Shown here one piece after another: positions 1-10,335 of a stretch of DNA of 46,556 nt (positions are counted from its first letter, which is position 1; each line of letters opens with the position of its first letter). The notes below the pieces were generated by a model, which did no database searches, was not told the DNA's origin, and saw only the letters and a list, made by a program, of their open reading frames with translations. Made by a program: the position numbers and the translations under genes. The stretch covers positions 8,017,478 to 8,064,033 of the forward strand of contig BFEA01000004.1 in NCBI GenBank assembly GCA_003427395.1, written 5' to 3'. The DNA is from Chara braunii. Taxonomy: Eukaryota > Streptophyta > Charophyceae > Charales > Characeae.

Positions 1-154
1 ATTCTCATGGGGGGCTNGGTGGTGACACTGGTGAGAGTTATGTGGGNGAGGGCCCTTGAGAATTGCTCCCCATTGCTTTTCTCTTCCTCGCACTCCTGGA
101 AAAGTGTGCACAAACACAGTCAAATGCATCCTGCGCAGATTCGTTTGGGCTCAA

Positions 155-197
155 CCTCTTGATGAGTCGGTGAAAGTCCGATGAAAGTCTGGCACAG
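155..197 (+). repeat. Hammerhead-like core motif, copy 1
   Basis: The stretch reads TTGATGA, then a 5-bp stem GTCGG/CCGAT (one G-T pair) around TGAAAGT, then GAAAG. Three relatives lie on the minus strand at 24743-24786, 25380-25424 and 25692-25733. In the hammerhead ribozyme the order is CTGATGA, stem II, GAAA, stem III, then a cleavage triplet. This copy has T in place of the first C and an imperfect GAAA/C junction, so it would not be active as it stands. Read on the other strand, the same block translates to a conserved SS-D/E-FHRLI-K/R-RL peptide, so a decayed coding origin is an alternative. Confidence 0.4.
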
Positions 198-536
198 TCA
201 TGCTTTTTCCATTTTGTGTATAGTAGAGCTACGATCCGCACAGCCGGACACCATGCAAAAATACTGGGCGTTTTTTCAAGGGCGGGGTCTGGCATCCAGA
301 CAGGGCCAGAAGGAGCCTCTTTCAAAAAGTTGATGAAACAGACATCTATTCTGTTTTGTTTCTTTAAGGAGGCCCGTATTGTGCACCTTCAAATGCGCCT
401 GTATATTCCTGGGATACTCTGCTTAGCGCATTCGCCTCCAAACACAAAGGGAAGCTGAAAAAGGGGAAAAAAAACGAAGTGCCCATCGTCAGAACGGGCG
501 CCTGCAATGCACAAAAGACAAAATACCTTGTTCCAC

Positions 537-633
537 AACTTACCACATGCACAAAAGATGAAAAATGTGGCGGTGCATCTTCCCATGTTCTAGCGGAAGA
601 TTCATTCTGGTTTGCACATTTGACCCAAACACA
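537..633 (+). repeat. Single arm of the 6.2-6.5 kb foldback family
   Basis: This segment aligns by eye with 6246-6343 and with the reverse complement of 6431-6527. Shared blocks are CACAAAAGA, ATCTT(T/C)CCATGTT and TTTGCACATTTG. Here only one arm is seen, so it is either a truncated copy or a solo terminal repeat. Confidence 0.5.
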
Positions 634-1218
634 CCCAGCTCCGCCAGACATCACAACTCATAGGCCGCCTTGCAGTTGAAATCCTAATGGGATAAAATTG
701 TAAAAGACGCCGCATAATGTCATGGCCACGAGTCACACTCCATCAAAAGGGGAAATTTTCATAAGGCCCCCTCATTGGTCCTGGTGAACTATACGAGGTC
801 TTCTAGTTCCCTCTCTTTGTCAAGTGGAATAACATGCAGTGGTAGGATGATGATAAACAATAATGTCGATGGAGGAGCTATAACATATGTGCAGAGTCCA
901 TGAAAGTGTCAACATCATGAGCGTGATGACGCCGTGATCCCAATCTCCCTCCTCCACACAACTATGATCCTCAGCATCATCCCCTGTGTGTAGGACGTTT
1001 TGGATTAGCATTTCATTGTTCCCAGACCAGCCAGGACATTGCTCCGGCAACTTTTCGAATCGCATGCATGCGTCTGCACCTATACTGGTGTTGTTAAAAC
1101 AATAGACTAAGGGAGTTGTTGGACACTCCTCAGGGATGCAATTCCAAGGATTTCATCACTGTTCCACCTGTCCTCGCAGCCAATTTTCAAAAAGAAAATG
1201 TGGAAACACTCCAAGGAC

Positions 1219-1299
1219 AAATCCTCGGGCTCCGAGGATTTCCCAGGCAAATCGTCCTCGGCTCCAAGGGACCTAGCAAGGTCCTTTGGAGCCCGAGGA
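1219..1299. other. Two adjacent strong GC-rich hairpins
   Basis: The first hairpin (1219-1241) has a perfect 10-bp stem around a 3-nt loop, with the arm AAATCCTCGG. The second (1255-1299) pairs TCCTCGGCTCCAAGGGACC with GGTCCTTTGGAGCCCGAGGA around a 6-nt loop, with one bulge and one wobble. A related 7-bp hairpin lies at 2876-2892. The CCGAGGAT core recurs between 2793 and 2892, so these may be the terminal structures of one roughly 1.7-kb GC-rich repeat (1219-2895). Function is unknown. Confidence 0.55.
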
Positions 1300-2875
1300 T
1301 CCTCGATTCACGGGGTGTTGGCGTCGAGCGTCGAAGGAAAATTGGAGGCCAAAGGTGGTCCAGTCATGGTCCAGGGGCCGGACGATGGACATTGTTGGCC
1401 TTCAACGTCCTGGGCGTCCTCCAACGACCTCGTCCGTTTACCGTTCACATTGAATGGCAGCAGGACACATCGTTATTTCTAGCCGCCTTGTTTGGGGTCC
1501 ATGGTGATCCCGTGGGCGGTCCCGTGGGGTCTCCAACGGTCGTTGATTTTGAATTTGTGGTCGTGGTGGCGGGCGCTATGTGGACGACAGTGCGTAGCCT
1601 TGGAGTGTTTCGGACTGTCGTGCGTCGTCACTGTGTGCTCATTCCACAAGATCCGTCCCCACACGATCCTCTCTCCTGTGCCGTTCATGGCTGACCTCCA
1701 CCGCAGGCTGCCGCGGATGCTGCCGCGGATGCTGCTCAACGCCGTGCTGCTTTTCTGGTGGTTGTCATGTTCCACTTGTGTGTTCCTGGGGCGACTTCCT
1801 GAGAGAAACCAGACGAGGCAGTTATCGAAGAAGGTGAGCAGATGTCGAACAACACACTGCATGTAGGGGTGGCGGGGTCATCACGCCACTGAAGTGTTTC
1901 TGTGGAAGCACGCAGGCAGCCGTCGCGTCATCGCACACCAGCAGATCTTTCCACGTCCCGCCCGTTCTCCGTTTCATCCACCATCTTGGCGTCGCTCAAG
2001 GGAGCACACCGGAGCCTGGTACAGCGCACAGTTGAACGACAGCCTCCGAAGTTGCCACACAGTCTGGAACGTCGACCATTCTCTGCATCATCATCAGTTG
2101 CTGTGCCTCGATAGCTTCGCCTTCATGCGGCTGGGCACTCTGTCTACCTGACAACGGCCAATGACGGCCATCGCCGCAGCCACCACCGTCATCTTCTCAA
2201 TGGACGGCAACACCGCACTCCCAACTCCCCCGCCACCCTCTATTGCCTACGGACTTCGAAAAGACGTGGTCACCCGCAAGCCTGCCTCCTTCCCCGTGTA
2301 CGCGCATCCTGAGCGTCCGCATCGGCTGCACTTTACGCGTCCTCAGGGCGACCGGAGCGGATGATGGCGCAACGGACGTCTTCGCCCACCAAAGCTCGCG
2401 CTCCAAGCTGCCACGCGCTGTCACTCAAGGAGCCGACCTGACAACGGACCTCTTCGCCGAACACTTCCAACACACAATGCGCGTCGTCGTCGTCACTCAA
2501 TGGGGCGAGAAGGAGACGGCATGAAACGGATGGCGAGGAAAACAACATATCCACTGCCTAGCTGCCGCGCTGGGAAAGCCCATGTGCCGCCTAGCCGTCG
2601 TCCCTCACCGGAACTCAAATTTCAAATTTTGGACAGGGACATTCCCACCTTTTTTTTTTTTTTTTTTTGCAGGCCCCAACGTATTCACGCCTGCCGCCTA
2701 AGGACCAACATGCCTCTTGAGACATCCCAAACCGAACTACGGACACACCTCGCTCGGCTGCGTATAATTGTATGAAATTGGCCGCGGGAAGTCCCCGAGG
2801 ATTCGTCATCAGAGCCGTTCCCCGAGGATAGGTGGAACGACGGCGCCAAAATTCCAAAATTTCCCCGAGGATTCA
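1300..2875. other. GC-rich block between hairpins, unassigned
   Basis: The block is markedly richer in G and C than its flanks and has open frames of up to about 190 codons on both strands. None has a recognisable domain. A short tandem of GCCGCGGATGCT lies near 1710-1735 and a T-tract near 2651. The flanking hairpins share CCGAGGAT, so it may be the body of an unknown transposable element. I cannot name one. Confidence 0.35.
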
Positions 2876-2892
2876 TCCTCGGAGCCCGAGGA
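2876..2892. other. Small hairpin matching those at 1.2 kb
   Basis: TCCTCGG and CCGAGGA pair over 7 bp around AGC. It is close to the reverse complement of the hairpin at 1219-1241, as expected of inverted termini of one element. Confidence 0.45.
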
Positions 2893-3775
2893 CGCCCTGA
2901 GGAGTGGCTAACGAGGCCCTAAGCCCCCCCCAAAAAAGGAAATCAGGAAAATGTAAGCTCACAAATCCATCACAAGTCCATCTTCTCACATATGTTGAAA
3001 ATAAAACAAGAACTGCACAAAGCATTACCATTTTCCTGTTTGGGAGGGTACAAAACTTCACAGTGACGGATGCTGGTGTGGGGTTCGTTCAGCAGACTAG
3101 GAATGGAAATACGGAATTAGACCAGTCAATTGGGCCTAGTAAAGCATGCCCCAGTTACCAATTGCGCACACCAATCTCCAAATAAGATGGCATGAGGACA
3201 TACTCAGTACTACTCGCACTAGTACTTTTTCCATCTGTTGGTCCAAGCATGGGAGATGCTGGCAATCACATCAACAACAATCCCAACCTTTGTGGTACCG
3301 AATGTCAGCAAGCGACTCAGCCGCACGAGATACTATTTGAGAGACAACCATAGGTGCCCATAAATCCATCTTTGTTTTCATAACGGAAATAGGGAAAGAA
3401 CCTTGCACAATCACAATTTGTTTTCGTTTTCCTAACAAAACCCGGAAAGTAAAGCAGCCTGCTGCCCCAGGGGAATTCAGGGTTCCAGGTCGGCTGTGTG
3501 CCACAGCTTGAGGGCCCGTCAATTTTGGTGGGGAGCTGCACCTGCATACCACATTCGGCTATGTGCATTGCTAGTACAATTGTGATAACCCCACCACATA
3601 CAAGATCCTGACCGAGAGCCACTCAGAACCAAAAGGATACAAGTGATGCAGACAACAGCCCAACCCCCCCCATGCATCATAATCCCAATCCAACCCGTAC
3701 CACACTTGATTCAACATTGCCAGGGTATCAAGAGGAGAGAGATACGGTACACCAAAGGGAAGCAAGGAGGGCTCC
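2893..3775. other. Unassigned, no gene seen
   Basis: No recognisable coding, RNA or repeat feature. Frames of up to about 110 codons exist on the minus strand but lack any motif. Confidence 0.5.
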
Positions 3776-3984
3776 TTAGACCACCAACACATGGCGCCAT
3801 GCAACTTGAGAATATCAAGTAGCTCATTGCAAAATTTATGGAGACTCGAGGCAACTGGACCAAAATGGTTGGTGGTGCCAGCCAAAACAAAAACAAAAAA
3901 CACTGCGCTGGTGTTCCAGCAAAGCTCGGCATGCAGGGAGAGTCCGCCCCATACTAAAGAGGCTCAGATGTACTGGTGGTTCAA
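3776..3984. mobile_element. Short TIR element of the ACCACCAGTA family (E1)
   Basis: The left end reads TTAGACCACCAACACATGGC. The right end, reverse-complemented, reads TTGAACCACCAGTACATC. The two ends form an inverted repeat of about 18 bp inside a 209-bp unit without coding capacity. Similar ends occur at 5485-5640, 26423-26600, 26597-26752 and 32479-32708. The TTAA-like outer bases recall elements that target TTAA, but no transposase is visible here and the superfamily is inferred. Confidence 0.55.
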
Positions 3985-4590
3985 GATGCTCAACCTTCAG
4001 GAAGCAGCTTCAGTGTCTTCCCCTCCACCTCCACAGTCCTCCAATGCCGTCCCAAAGCTCGTCCAAGCAGGAGTTGGTGATAAACTCTTACCTTTTTAGC
4101 GACCTTTCTTCTCATCCTCATAATCTTGCAATTCTCGCCATCTTGCAAGGGTCACTTTCCACTATGTCCATATTTCTCGACTCTACAAGCTCCTTTACCA
4201 GGGCCTCACCAGAGGCAAGATGCAATGTTGGGTCCACAATGCCCAGAGCACTCTCGTCCATGCCACGGGAAAGATATTACAGTGACAAGGCTACAGAAGA
4301 AAGGTTGGGCACCGGTTAAGAAGGATGACCCCCTGATTGTTCCCGTGTACTGTCTGAGCTTTCCTCACAACGCCCCACGGGAAGACACTACCTCCCTATT
4401 TCAGCGTGGAGTTGTGGATCCACTGCAGGCTCCGACACTTGGCGTGTCACATATTCTGCCCAACCTACAACCAGATCCTAGCCAGATTCATGCAGTCTAT
4501 ATTCTGGTGGTTCATCCATCACTTGTCTAGGTTCCGTCTGCACACAAATTTTCTTAATCAAAAGCTTGAATCCCATTGCTCAAGCTTGAA
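3985..4590. other. Unassigned, no gene seen
   Basis: Nothing was recognised apart from a solitary CTGGTGGTT near 4503 that resembles the right end of the ACCACCAGTA family. Frames of up to 134 codons on the plus strand show no domain. Confidence 0.4.
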
Positions 4591-4596
4591 TAAGCT

Positions 4597-4660
4597 CTGT
4601 GAGGGATGCTGGGCCCGATTCTCAGCATGTGATGCTCCCCATGAATAGATTGGAACAGGG
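4597..4660 (+). repeat. Truncated LINE 3'-end fragment
   Basis: The text around GGGATGCTGGGCCC, CAGCATGTGATGCTCC and AATAGATTGG matches the 3' terminal region of the LINE at 36083-36145 and its inverted copy at 24295-24350. This copy lacks the A-rich tail. Confidence 0.5.
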
Positions 4661-5484
4661 TTTTGCGTGTTTCTTTTAACGCTTCCTGATTGAGCATTCT
4701 CCCTGGTCATGACGACCTTCCGATCTTCCAGGTCAAGAAGGTGGTCCAACAGGGGGGTGTCAAGTTCAAAGGCACATTTGCCTCCAATGGAGCCCACCAC
4801 CCAAAAGAGGCCGGTTTAAGGGGGGGTCATGGGTCATGATGGGTGTAGGGCACTACTTGCCTGCCACACTGAAGATTCGGGAGTCTCTAGTGCAACGGGG
4901 GTCTAACAGACTAACCTGCCGCCCCTGTTCGACTATCCCAACACCCACAGATCCAGATCCGATCCCCTCTAACAGCATTCTGCCCCCTATACAAAACCAG
5001 CCGCCACCCAAAGGCAGAAGGGAGACGATTGTATCCAAGCCTCCAGCCATGACATGCCCATACCTGATTCTAGTCTGTAGAAAAGCCAAGCCTTTTTGTT
5101 CAAATCCCACAAGTCCTTGATCTTGAGGACCCCATATTTAAACCATATGACGCAGGAGGCCCAACTGCAGAGAACATCAGCTGCCATGAAATGGTTGCTT
5201 GAGGATCTGCTCCCACTTGTTGGGGGACTGTTCTCTACGCGTATGAAAAAATCTCAAAGAACTTTCGGGGGCTCCATCCAAAAGCTATCATTCCCAGCAT
5301 CCATTCCAACTGCTTGCCTTTTTCTTCCTCATGGTGTCCTTGCACTTCCTCTCGAGACCAGCCATGTCCTATCCTAGTATCCTGTAGACGAGCGGATTAA
5401 CGCCATTCATCATCAAGTGGGCCAGGGCCTTTAGCTCCTCAAAGTGCAGCATCTTCTACTGGACCTCTAGGCAAAAAATCAGCC
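4661..5484. other. Unassigned; possible old LINE debris
   Basis: On the minus strand near 4990-5190 there is a short frame (residues like VLKIKDLWDLNKKAWLF) that recalls the linker after LINE reverse transcriptases. The match is too short to call. No other feature was seen. Confidence 0.2.
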
Positions 5485-5641
5485 TTAACCAGCAGTTGAA
5501 TTTCCCCGCTTGAAAATCAATTCCGTGCGGAAGCCAACGGGATCTGGCCGCCATCGATAAATTTCATCGGCGGTTCGTTTTCTGTTTCAGGCCTCTTTTT
5601 CTGCCCGCAGCCAATATGTGGGAAAGGTACTGGTGGTTTAC
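5485..5641. mobile_element. Short TIR element of the ACCACCAGTA family (E2)
   Basis: The left end is TTAACCAGCAGTTG and the right end is TACTGGTGGTTTA. The right half (5539-5640) aligns with 32599-32708, sharing a GCCGCC...TAAATT...GGCGG hairpin region and the run ATATGTGGGAAA just before the end. The stem is degraded relative to the copy at 32.6 kb. Confidence 0.5.
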
Positions 5642-6245
5642 ACAATACATTTCATTTCGAGGCTTTGCCTGGCTCCCCCAATGTAGAATCAAAGGTCTCC
5701 TTTACCTTTGCGCAGGAGAGAGCACCCCAAGCTACCCTTCTAACAACAACATTGCCCTCATGGTGATTCTCTCGATCAGCCATGTCCTGTCCTGCAGACG
5801 AGGGGGTGGTCTGGCCAGTAGACTGCAGGGCAGGTGGGTGATGCTACATGACTGTGCAGTACATATGCCCCCCCCCAAAAAGAAAACCAAAAGCCCCAAA
5901 ACAGCAAAGCTCATGTGGCTGAATCGTATGCCCATCAAGCATTGATAGACAGACAGACCAGAGCTCGAAATGGAAAACAAAAAAAGCTCTCTAGAGTCTC
6001 TACTCCTTTTTTCTTTTTTTTTTGTTTTGTTCTCTACTCTTTTCTAGTACAAGAACAACCCTGAAAAAAAAAAAAAAAAAAACGCAAAAGAAACCATCTC
6101 TTGGTGAAGAACAATTCTAAAGGAAAAACAAGAAACTGTCAGATTCATCCAGGTCTGACCGTAATCCTGGCCATAATGTGCCAGTGTGAGTACGTGCTAT
6201 GAGAACAACACAACCTTTTTAATTCTTTTTGGGTGACCTCAGGCC
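5642..6245. other. Unassigned, A/T-tract-rich
   Basis: No gene was recognised. Poly-T and poly-A tracts occur near 6007-6030 and 6065-6082. Confidence 0.45.
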
Positions 6246-6527
6246 TCACTCCACTGCTCGCCACATTCACAAAAGACAAAGTACAGCTGTGTATCTTTCC
6301 ATGTTCCACTGGAGTACTCGTTCTCATTTTGCACATTTGGTGACTGGTGGAGCGATGACTCCAGTGTGAGTAGGCCCTCAGCTACAGGCAAGTAAAGAAA
6401 AAGATTTGTTGGGCCTCCCTCCACTACTCTCTAAATGTGCAAAATGAGACAAGTTACTGAATCCTCCACTAAAAACATGGAAAGATACATTGCTATATTT
6501 TGTGTCGTTGTGCATGTGGAGAGTAGT
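6246..6527. mobile_element. Foldback-type inverted repeat
   Basis: Arms of about 97 bp (6246-6343 and the reverse complement of 6431-6527) flank an 87-bp spacer. Both contain ATCTTTCCATGTT and TCATTTTGCACATTT, and the outer ends both carry a CCACT/AGTGG block. A third solo copy lies at 537-633. Arm divergence is moderate, so it is old. No transposase is encoded. Confidence 0.55.
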
Positions 6528-6540
6528 GGCGCTAGGCCGG

Positions 6541-6726
6541 TACATAGTGGGCTAGGCGCCCTTACATATTCTAGAAAGCTCTGGACGTTATTGCAGTCAG
6601 ATTCGTCCCGATTTGAGATGCAAGTACGGCCCCGTACATAGTGGGCTAGGCGCCCTTACATATTTTAGAAAGCTGTGGACACGATTGCAGTCAGAGCCAT
6701 CCAGATTTGAGATGCGAGTACGGCCA
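6541..6726 (+). repeat. 94-bp tandem duplication
   Basis: Two copies begin TACATAGTGGGCTAGGCGCC at 6541 and 6635 and end AAGTACGGCC or GAGTACGGCC. They contain a GCAGTCAGA-rich block also found in the foldback arms at 7.7-8.3 kb. Confidence 0.75.
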
Positions 6727-7289
6727 GACCTGGATGGACCTGACACCAAGCACGTCCAAGAATTTGGTGCAAGTCTGTGAGAGGTGGGCACTGAGGGGCC
6801 TTGCCACACTACTCCCGAAAGTGTTTGTGTTCAGGAGTGAAGCGTCGACACACCAGCTCCGGAATTTGATCTGTCAGATTGAATTCGGGAACTGTCAGAA
6901 TGTGGCTCCCGAGACAGAGCACTCCCGAGACCATAACCTGCAAAGCCGCATTTTCGGAAGAGCTCCATCGATCCGCCGAGTTTCATCCCAGATTCGGGAG
7001 TGGAGGTCAATGGGACAAACAGACTTTGCTCAGACTGCTTGACACTGAACCTGTCGGGATGTGGAAACTGTTATTTTCGGACTTGGAGAGTGGCCCGTTA
7101 GAGAGTGCAGTGTGGCGAAAGGCACTTCCGAGTGGGATTTCACATTCAGGAGCACTTGCAATTTTTTTTGTGAACTTGGGAGTGGTGTGGCAAAGCCGTA
7201 TGTCCCCAATCTTTTCTTTTGCCCGCCAAGTGGCAGGTCACACATCTTTGTTTTTTCTAAACTTTTTTTCTTTTCCCAGCACTTTCCAG

Positions 7290-7476
7290 TTCTCGTGTTT
7301 TTTTTTTCTGTCTTGTTTTCTTGTCTGAGGTATCGTGCGTCTGTGCATGTGTTGAGTCCATTTCCCTGTTTTCCTCCCCCGTTGCACTACGAGGCCTTCC
7401 CCGACCCCCCAAAAATGTGGTTGAATGCCATCATGGTCTTTGTTTTTAAAGCAGCGAAACGTACTGGTGGTTTAAA
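7290..7476 (+). repeat. Repeat unit ending in TACTGGTGGTTTAA (E3 right end)
   Basis: The last part resembles 8465-8687: both contain a T-rich start, GCACTAC(G)AGGCCTTCCCC, a C-run then AAAAA, and GTTTTT(A/C)AAGCAG before the end. The left boundary is not clear. Confidence 0.4.
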
Positions 7477-7485
7477 CCACCAGTA
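7462..7485. repeat. Perfect 24-bp palindrome of two element ends
   Basis: TACTGGTGGTTT is followed directly by its reverse complement. It looks like the right terminus of one ACCACCAGTA-family element abutting the left terminus of another across a shared TTTAAA. Sequence after 7486 resembles that after 33100 (CAGCTAT..GCCGAG), supporting a second element starting here. Confidence 0.6.
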
Positions 7486-7785
7486 ATTCGCTCAGCTATT
7501 GAAGCCGAGCCTGAAAATGCCCTGCGTACCAAATTTTGCCGAGCCTGGAGAGGGTGGGAACAGGCATGGGGCAGTTGTTGGCTGGCACAGGTACCACCCC
7601 TGGACCTGCTGCCAGCAGCTGGAATAAAATGCGGCAGCAGCCTTCTTGTTTTTCACTCACGTGGCACCCTAGGCCTGGCCAGAAGTGTAGTCAGATACAT
7701 TCTGGAAAGAGCTCAGTGAGATTCCCCTGAAACAGAAGGGGCTGACAGACAATCAATTGTTGCCCGCCTCTCACGGGGAGTGACA
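7486..7785. other. Repeat-derived, no gene seen
   Basis: The block from 7679 (GTAGTCAGATACATTCTGGAAAG) repeats motifs found inside the foldback arms downstream, so it is part of the same repeat complex. Confidence 0.4.
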
Positions 7786-8187
7786 TCAGAACAGACGAGA
7801 TTCTTCTTTCTCTGAAAAATAAAAGAAAAATGGAAAAGAAACCGCATAGTAGCATGCATACTACGCTCTGAACGTGATTGCCCCTTCAGATTCATCCACG
7901 GCAGGCAATAAGTGCAGTCGGATACATTCTGGAAAGGTCCAGCATGAGTATGCCCGAAATGGAAATGGGCTGAGACAAGGAAGGGATCCTTGTCTCTTGT
8001 CTCTTCCTTGTCTCAGCCCATTTCCATTTCGGGCATACTCACACTGGCACTTTCCAGAATGTATCTGACTGCACTTATCGCCCGTCGCGGATGAATCTGA
8101 AGGCAATCACGTTCAGAGCACAGTATGCCTTTTCTTTTCCATATTACCTTTTCTTTTCCAGAAGAAAGAAGAATCTCGTCTGTGTCT
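7786..8187. mobile_element. Large foldback element, arms about 190 bp
   Basis: The left arm (about 7786-7982) and right arm (about 8004-8187) are inverted copies. Anchors are ACAGACGAGATTCTTCTTTC at the outer edge, CTCTGAACGTGATTGCC in the middle and GGCTGAGACAAGGAA at the inner edge. The spacer of about 21 bp holds short GTCTCTT repeats. Arms differ by scattered substitutions and small indels, which argues against a simple cloning or assembly palindrome. No protein is encoded. Confidence 0.7.
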
Positions 8188-8690
8188 GATGTACTTCTTT
8201 ACTGAGCTCTGGTGGCGATCGCAGTCAAATTCATCCCAGGGTGGCTGTAGATGGAGTGCGATACGTGCAGGAAAGCGCTCGTGTCATTATGCCCGAAATG
8301 GAAATGGGACGCAGTGGTGAATCGTTCCCTCCCCACCTCTCACGGGAAGAGAACAGCACTGACTTCAGTAAGGGCATAGTCACACAGGGGCGTTTTCTGC
8401 TAAACTGTGGACGTGGTTGCCACTAGATTCATCAGCATGTGGCTGTAACCCCAGTTGTTTTTTCGTTGTGCACCTTCCTACCTTGCTTCGTCTTTTTCTG
8501 CCACCTTCTGCGTCCGTGCCTGTTTCCACATGCACAGCATAAACCAGCAGGCTGAACAGGACATCTTGCAGTCCATTTGCCCCTTTTCCTTGGGCCCTAC
8601 AGGGCCTTCCCCCACCCGCAAAAAACGCAGCCGTAAACGAGCCACGTATTTGTGTTTTTCAAGCAGGGTGAAGTACAGGTGGTCTAATTC
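8188..8690. repeat. Repeat mosaic next to foldback
   Basis: 8217-8310 again carries a CAGTCAAATTCATCC...GCCCGAAATGGAAATGGGA block from the foldback arms. 8465-8687 is a relative of 7290-7476 and ends in TACAGGTGGTCTAA, a diverged ACCACCAGTA-family end. Confidence 0.45.
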
Positions 8691-8699
8691 TCTAGGCGC

Positions 8700-9335
8700 A
8701 TAAGCGAATATTAATGGCATCATTGGGTAGTACCACGTTACGTGGTTTCTCTTCATGAAGAGAAAGCAAATACTAGTGGCATCATCAGGTAGTCCTGAAA
8801 TCTGAATGTGTTGAAGAGATCTGTTCTCCCTCATGTTGGCCATCAAGGTCTCCATGACGATAATAAACAGATAAGGTGCAAGGGGGTCTCCTTGGCACAT
8901 TCATCGCTAACGGATGATGGGCTTGGAGAGACACCCGTTAATCTAAATACCAGTCTTGGCCTGTGGTGAAAAATGGTGATCTATTGACAATTGAAGACCA
9001 AAATTCATCTTGACCAGACACTAATCCAAGAAGAGCCAGTTCATGATGAGCATAGACTTTCCCAAAGTATATGAAGATTATGGCCGACTCACTCCTGGCA
9101 TGTCTACAGTTCCTAAGGACCTCTGTCACTAGAAGTCTGCTATATAGGATGTACCGGTTTCCGTACAAAACCAGTCTGATGAGGGCAGAGGCCCTCGATA
9201 ATCGTCTACGCCGTCTTTGCCACAACTTTGGCCAATTGTTTACAGATAAAAGTGAGCAGGGTGATGGTATAGTTGCGTACGTTAACCTTGTCCCATTGCT
9301 GTAGAGGAGGGCAAGGACAGTGAGAGACCAAATCA
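8700..9335 (-). pseudogene. LINE reverse transcriptase relic
   Basis: Reading the minus strand from about 9290 downwards gives an RT order: a VRNYTITLLTFICKQLAKV block (compare NYRPITLL..K..AK), then a PHQTGFV block, then AIIFIYFGKVY (compare the IDFEKAYD motif, here without the catalytic Asp), then CQGDPLAPYLFIIVMETL (compare RQGCPLSP.LF). These are non-LTR retrotransposon RT motifs 1 to 4. They fall in different frames with stops between, so the copy is dead. The YADD/FADD box is reduced to LPDDATS. Sequence past 8700 is other repeat DNA. The family assignment is firm at LINE level; the clade is not resolved. Confidence 0.7.
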
Positions 9336-9749
9336 CCTGAATACACGTGAGCCCATGACTTGCCAATTGCTGAACCAGAACTTCTTAGGGAGCCCATTGA
9401 TTCTAAAAGTCTTCCCCCCTTCCATTGGAGGAGGGCTTACCAAATTCTTTGTGCGTGACAGTGGCATCCAACACATCGTACTTTCCTTTAGAGAAAGGCA
9501 GGACAAGGGGAGAAGAACATCGTAAATCTGTGGGATCGACTGTTTGACAAAAGCACACATTGCGCCAGTCTAAGAACGGGTGCGGAGGTGGACCTCTGCT
9601 TTCTGATATCCAAAGCGCCCTCCACCTCCCAACACCCAGACCAGCCAAAATTCGTTCACCTTCCCATCTCTCTTTTGCAAGAGCCTGCACCTCCTTCCTA
9701 TCCCGTCAGATTCAAAGATTACGGACTTCCACTAAGGAGTTCGCACTGT
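9336..9749. other. Unassigned
   Basis: No feature was recognised. It may contain further 5' LINE debris on the minus strand, but I see no motif. Confidence 0.3.
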
Positions 9750-10335
9750 AGCATCATAAAGAACTGCAAAAAGTCGCAAAGAACATCGGAAGGCGCAACA
9801 TCAAATGGTAGAACAAGGAAATAAACATCACATACCTTTGAGATACGCAGTTGGGGATTTTGTGCGGGTCAAATCCAAACACTTTCTACCAGAACAAGGT
9901 ATTTCTCATAAATTAGAACCTGCATACCGAAGGCCACGGGATATTATGGATGTAATAGGTAATCCAAACAGTCCATCCTATGTTGTAGACATCCCAACAC
10001 ATAAGCATACCTACCCTGTCTTTGATGCTTCTAAGTTACTACCCTGTGTCACTAGCGATGCATTCCCTACTAGATCAACGATCCCCCCTGATATGGACGG
10101 GCAATATGACATAGACTGTATGATAGACAAGGATGTCTATAGGTCTGGTAGACGGGGAGGGCCACAACAACAGTGCAAGGTTTGGTTCCAGTACCAAGAA
10201 TCCGAAGATTACAGGTGGTACACAAAGAATGAACTGCGAGCGAAGATTACAGGTGGTACACAAAGAACGAACTGCGAGAGACAGCCCCTAACATTGTATC
10301 ATACTATGACAAGGTCAAGAGGGCAGTCAATGTAG
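9750..10335 (+). pseudogene. Ty3/gypsy integrase C-terminus and chromodomain relic
   Basis: The frame opening at 9805 contains YAVGDFVRVKSKHF, the usual GDxVxL segment of the gypsy integrase C-terminal domain, then KLEPAYRRPRDIMDVIG and a YPVFDASKLLP block matching the common HPVFHVSLLKP. A chromodomain-like tail follows (VYRSGRRGGPQQQCKVWFQYQESEDYRWYTKNEL has the layout R..R..R...QCKVKW.gY...E.tWe...L). A 38-bp tandem duplication at 10203-10278 shifts the frame inside the chromodomain. Nothing of the integrase core is present upstream, so this is a fragment of a chromovirus-type element unrelated in position to the one at 13.8-21.0 kb. Confidence 0.75.

Larger units (their letters stand above)
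1..1218. other. Unassigned sequence, no gene recognised
   Basis: No domain, splice-site pattern or long conserved reading frame was recognised on either strand. Short open frames of 60-100 codons exist on both strands but have no recognisable motif. There are isolated ambiguous bases at 17 and 47. The stretch holds one copy of a hammerhead-like motif (155-197) and one arm of a foldback family (537-633), listed separately, so it is probably old repeat-derived DNA. Confidence 0.5.

Noticed and set aside
4840-5470. Minus-strand LINE fragment
   Set aside because: A few residues recall a post-RT linker, but no ordered set of motifs was found.
9174-9208. CTGATGAGGGCAGAGGCCC as a hammerhead
   Set aside because: It has a CTGATGA and a GGGC/GCCC stem, but TCGATAATC follows instead of GAAA, and it lies inside the LINE RT coding sequence.
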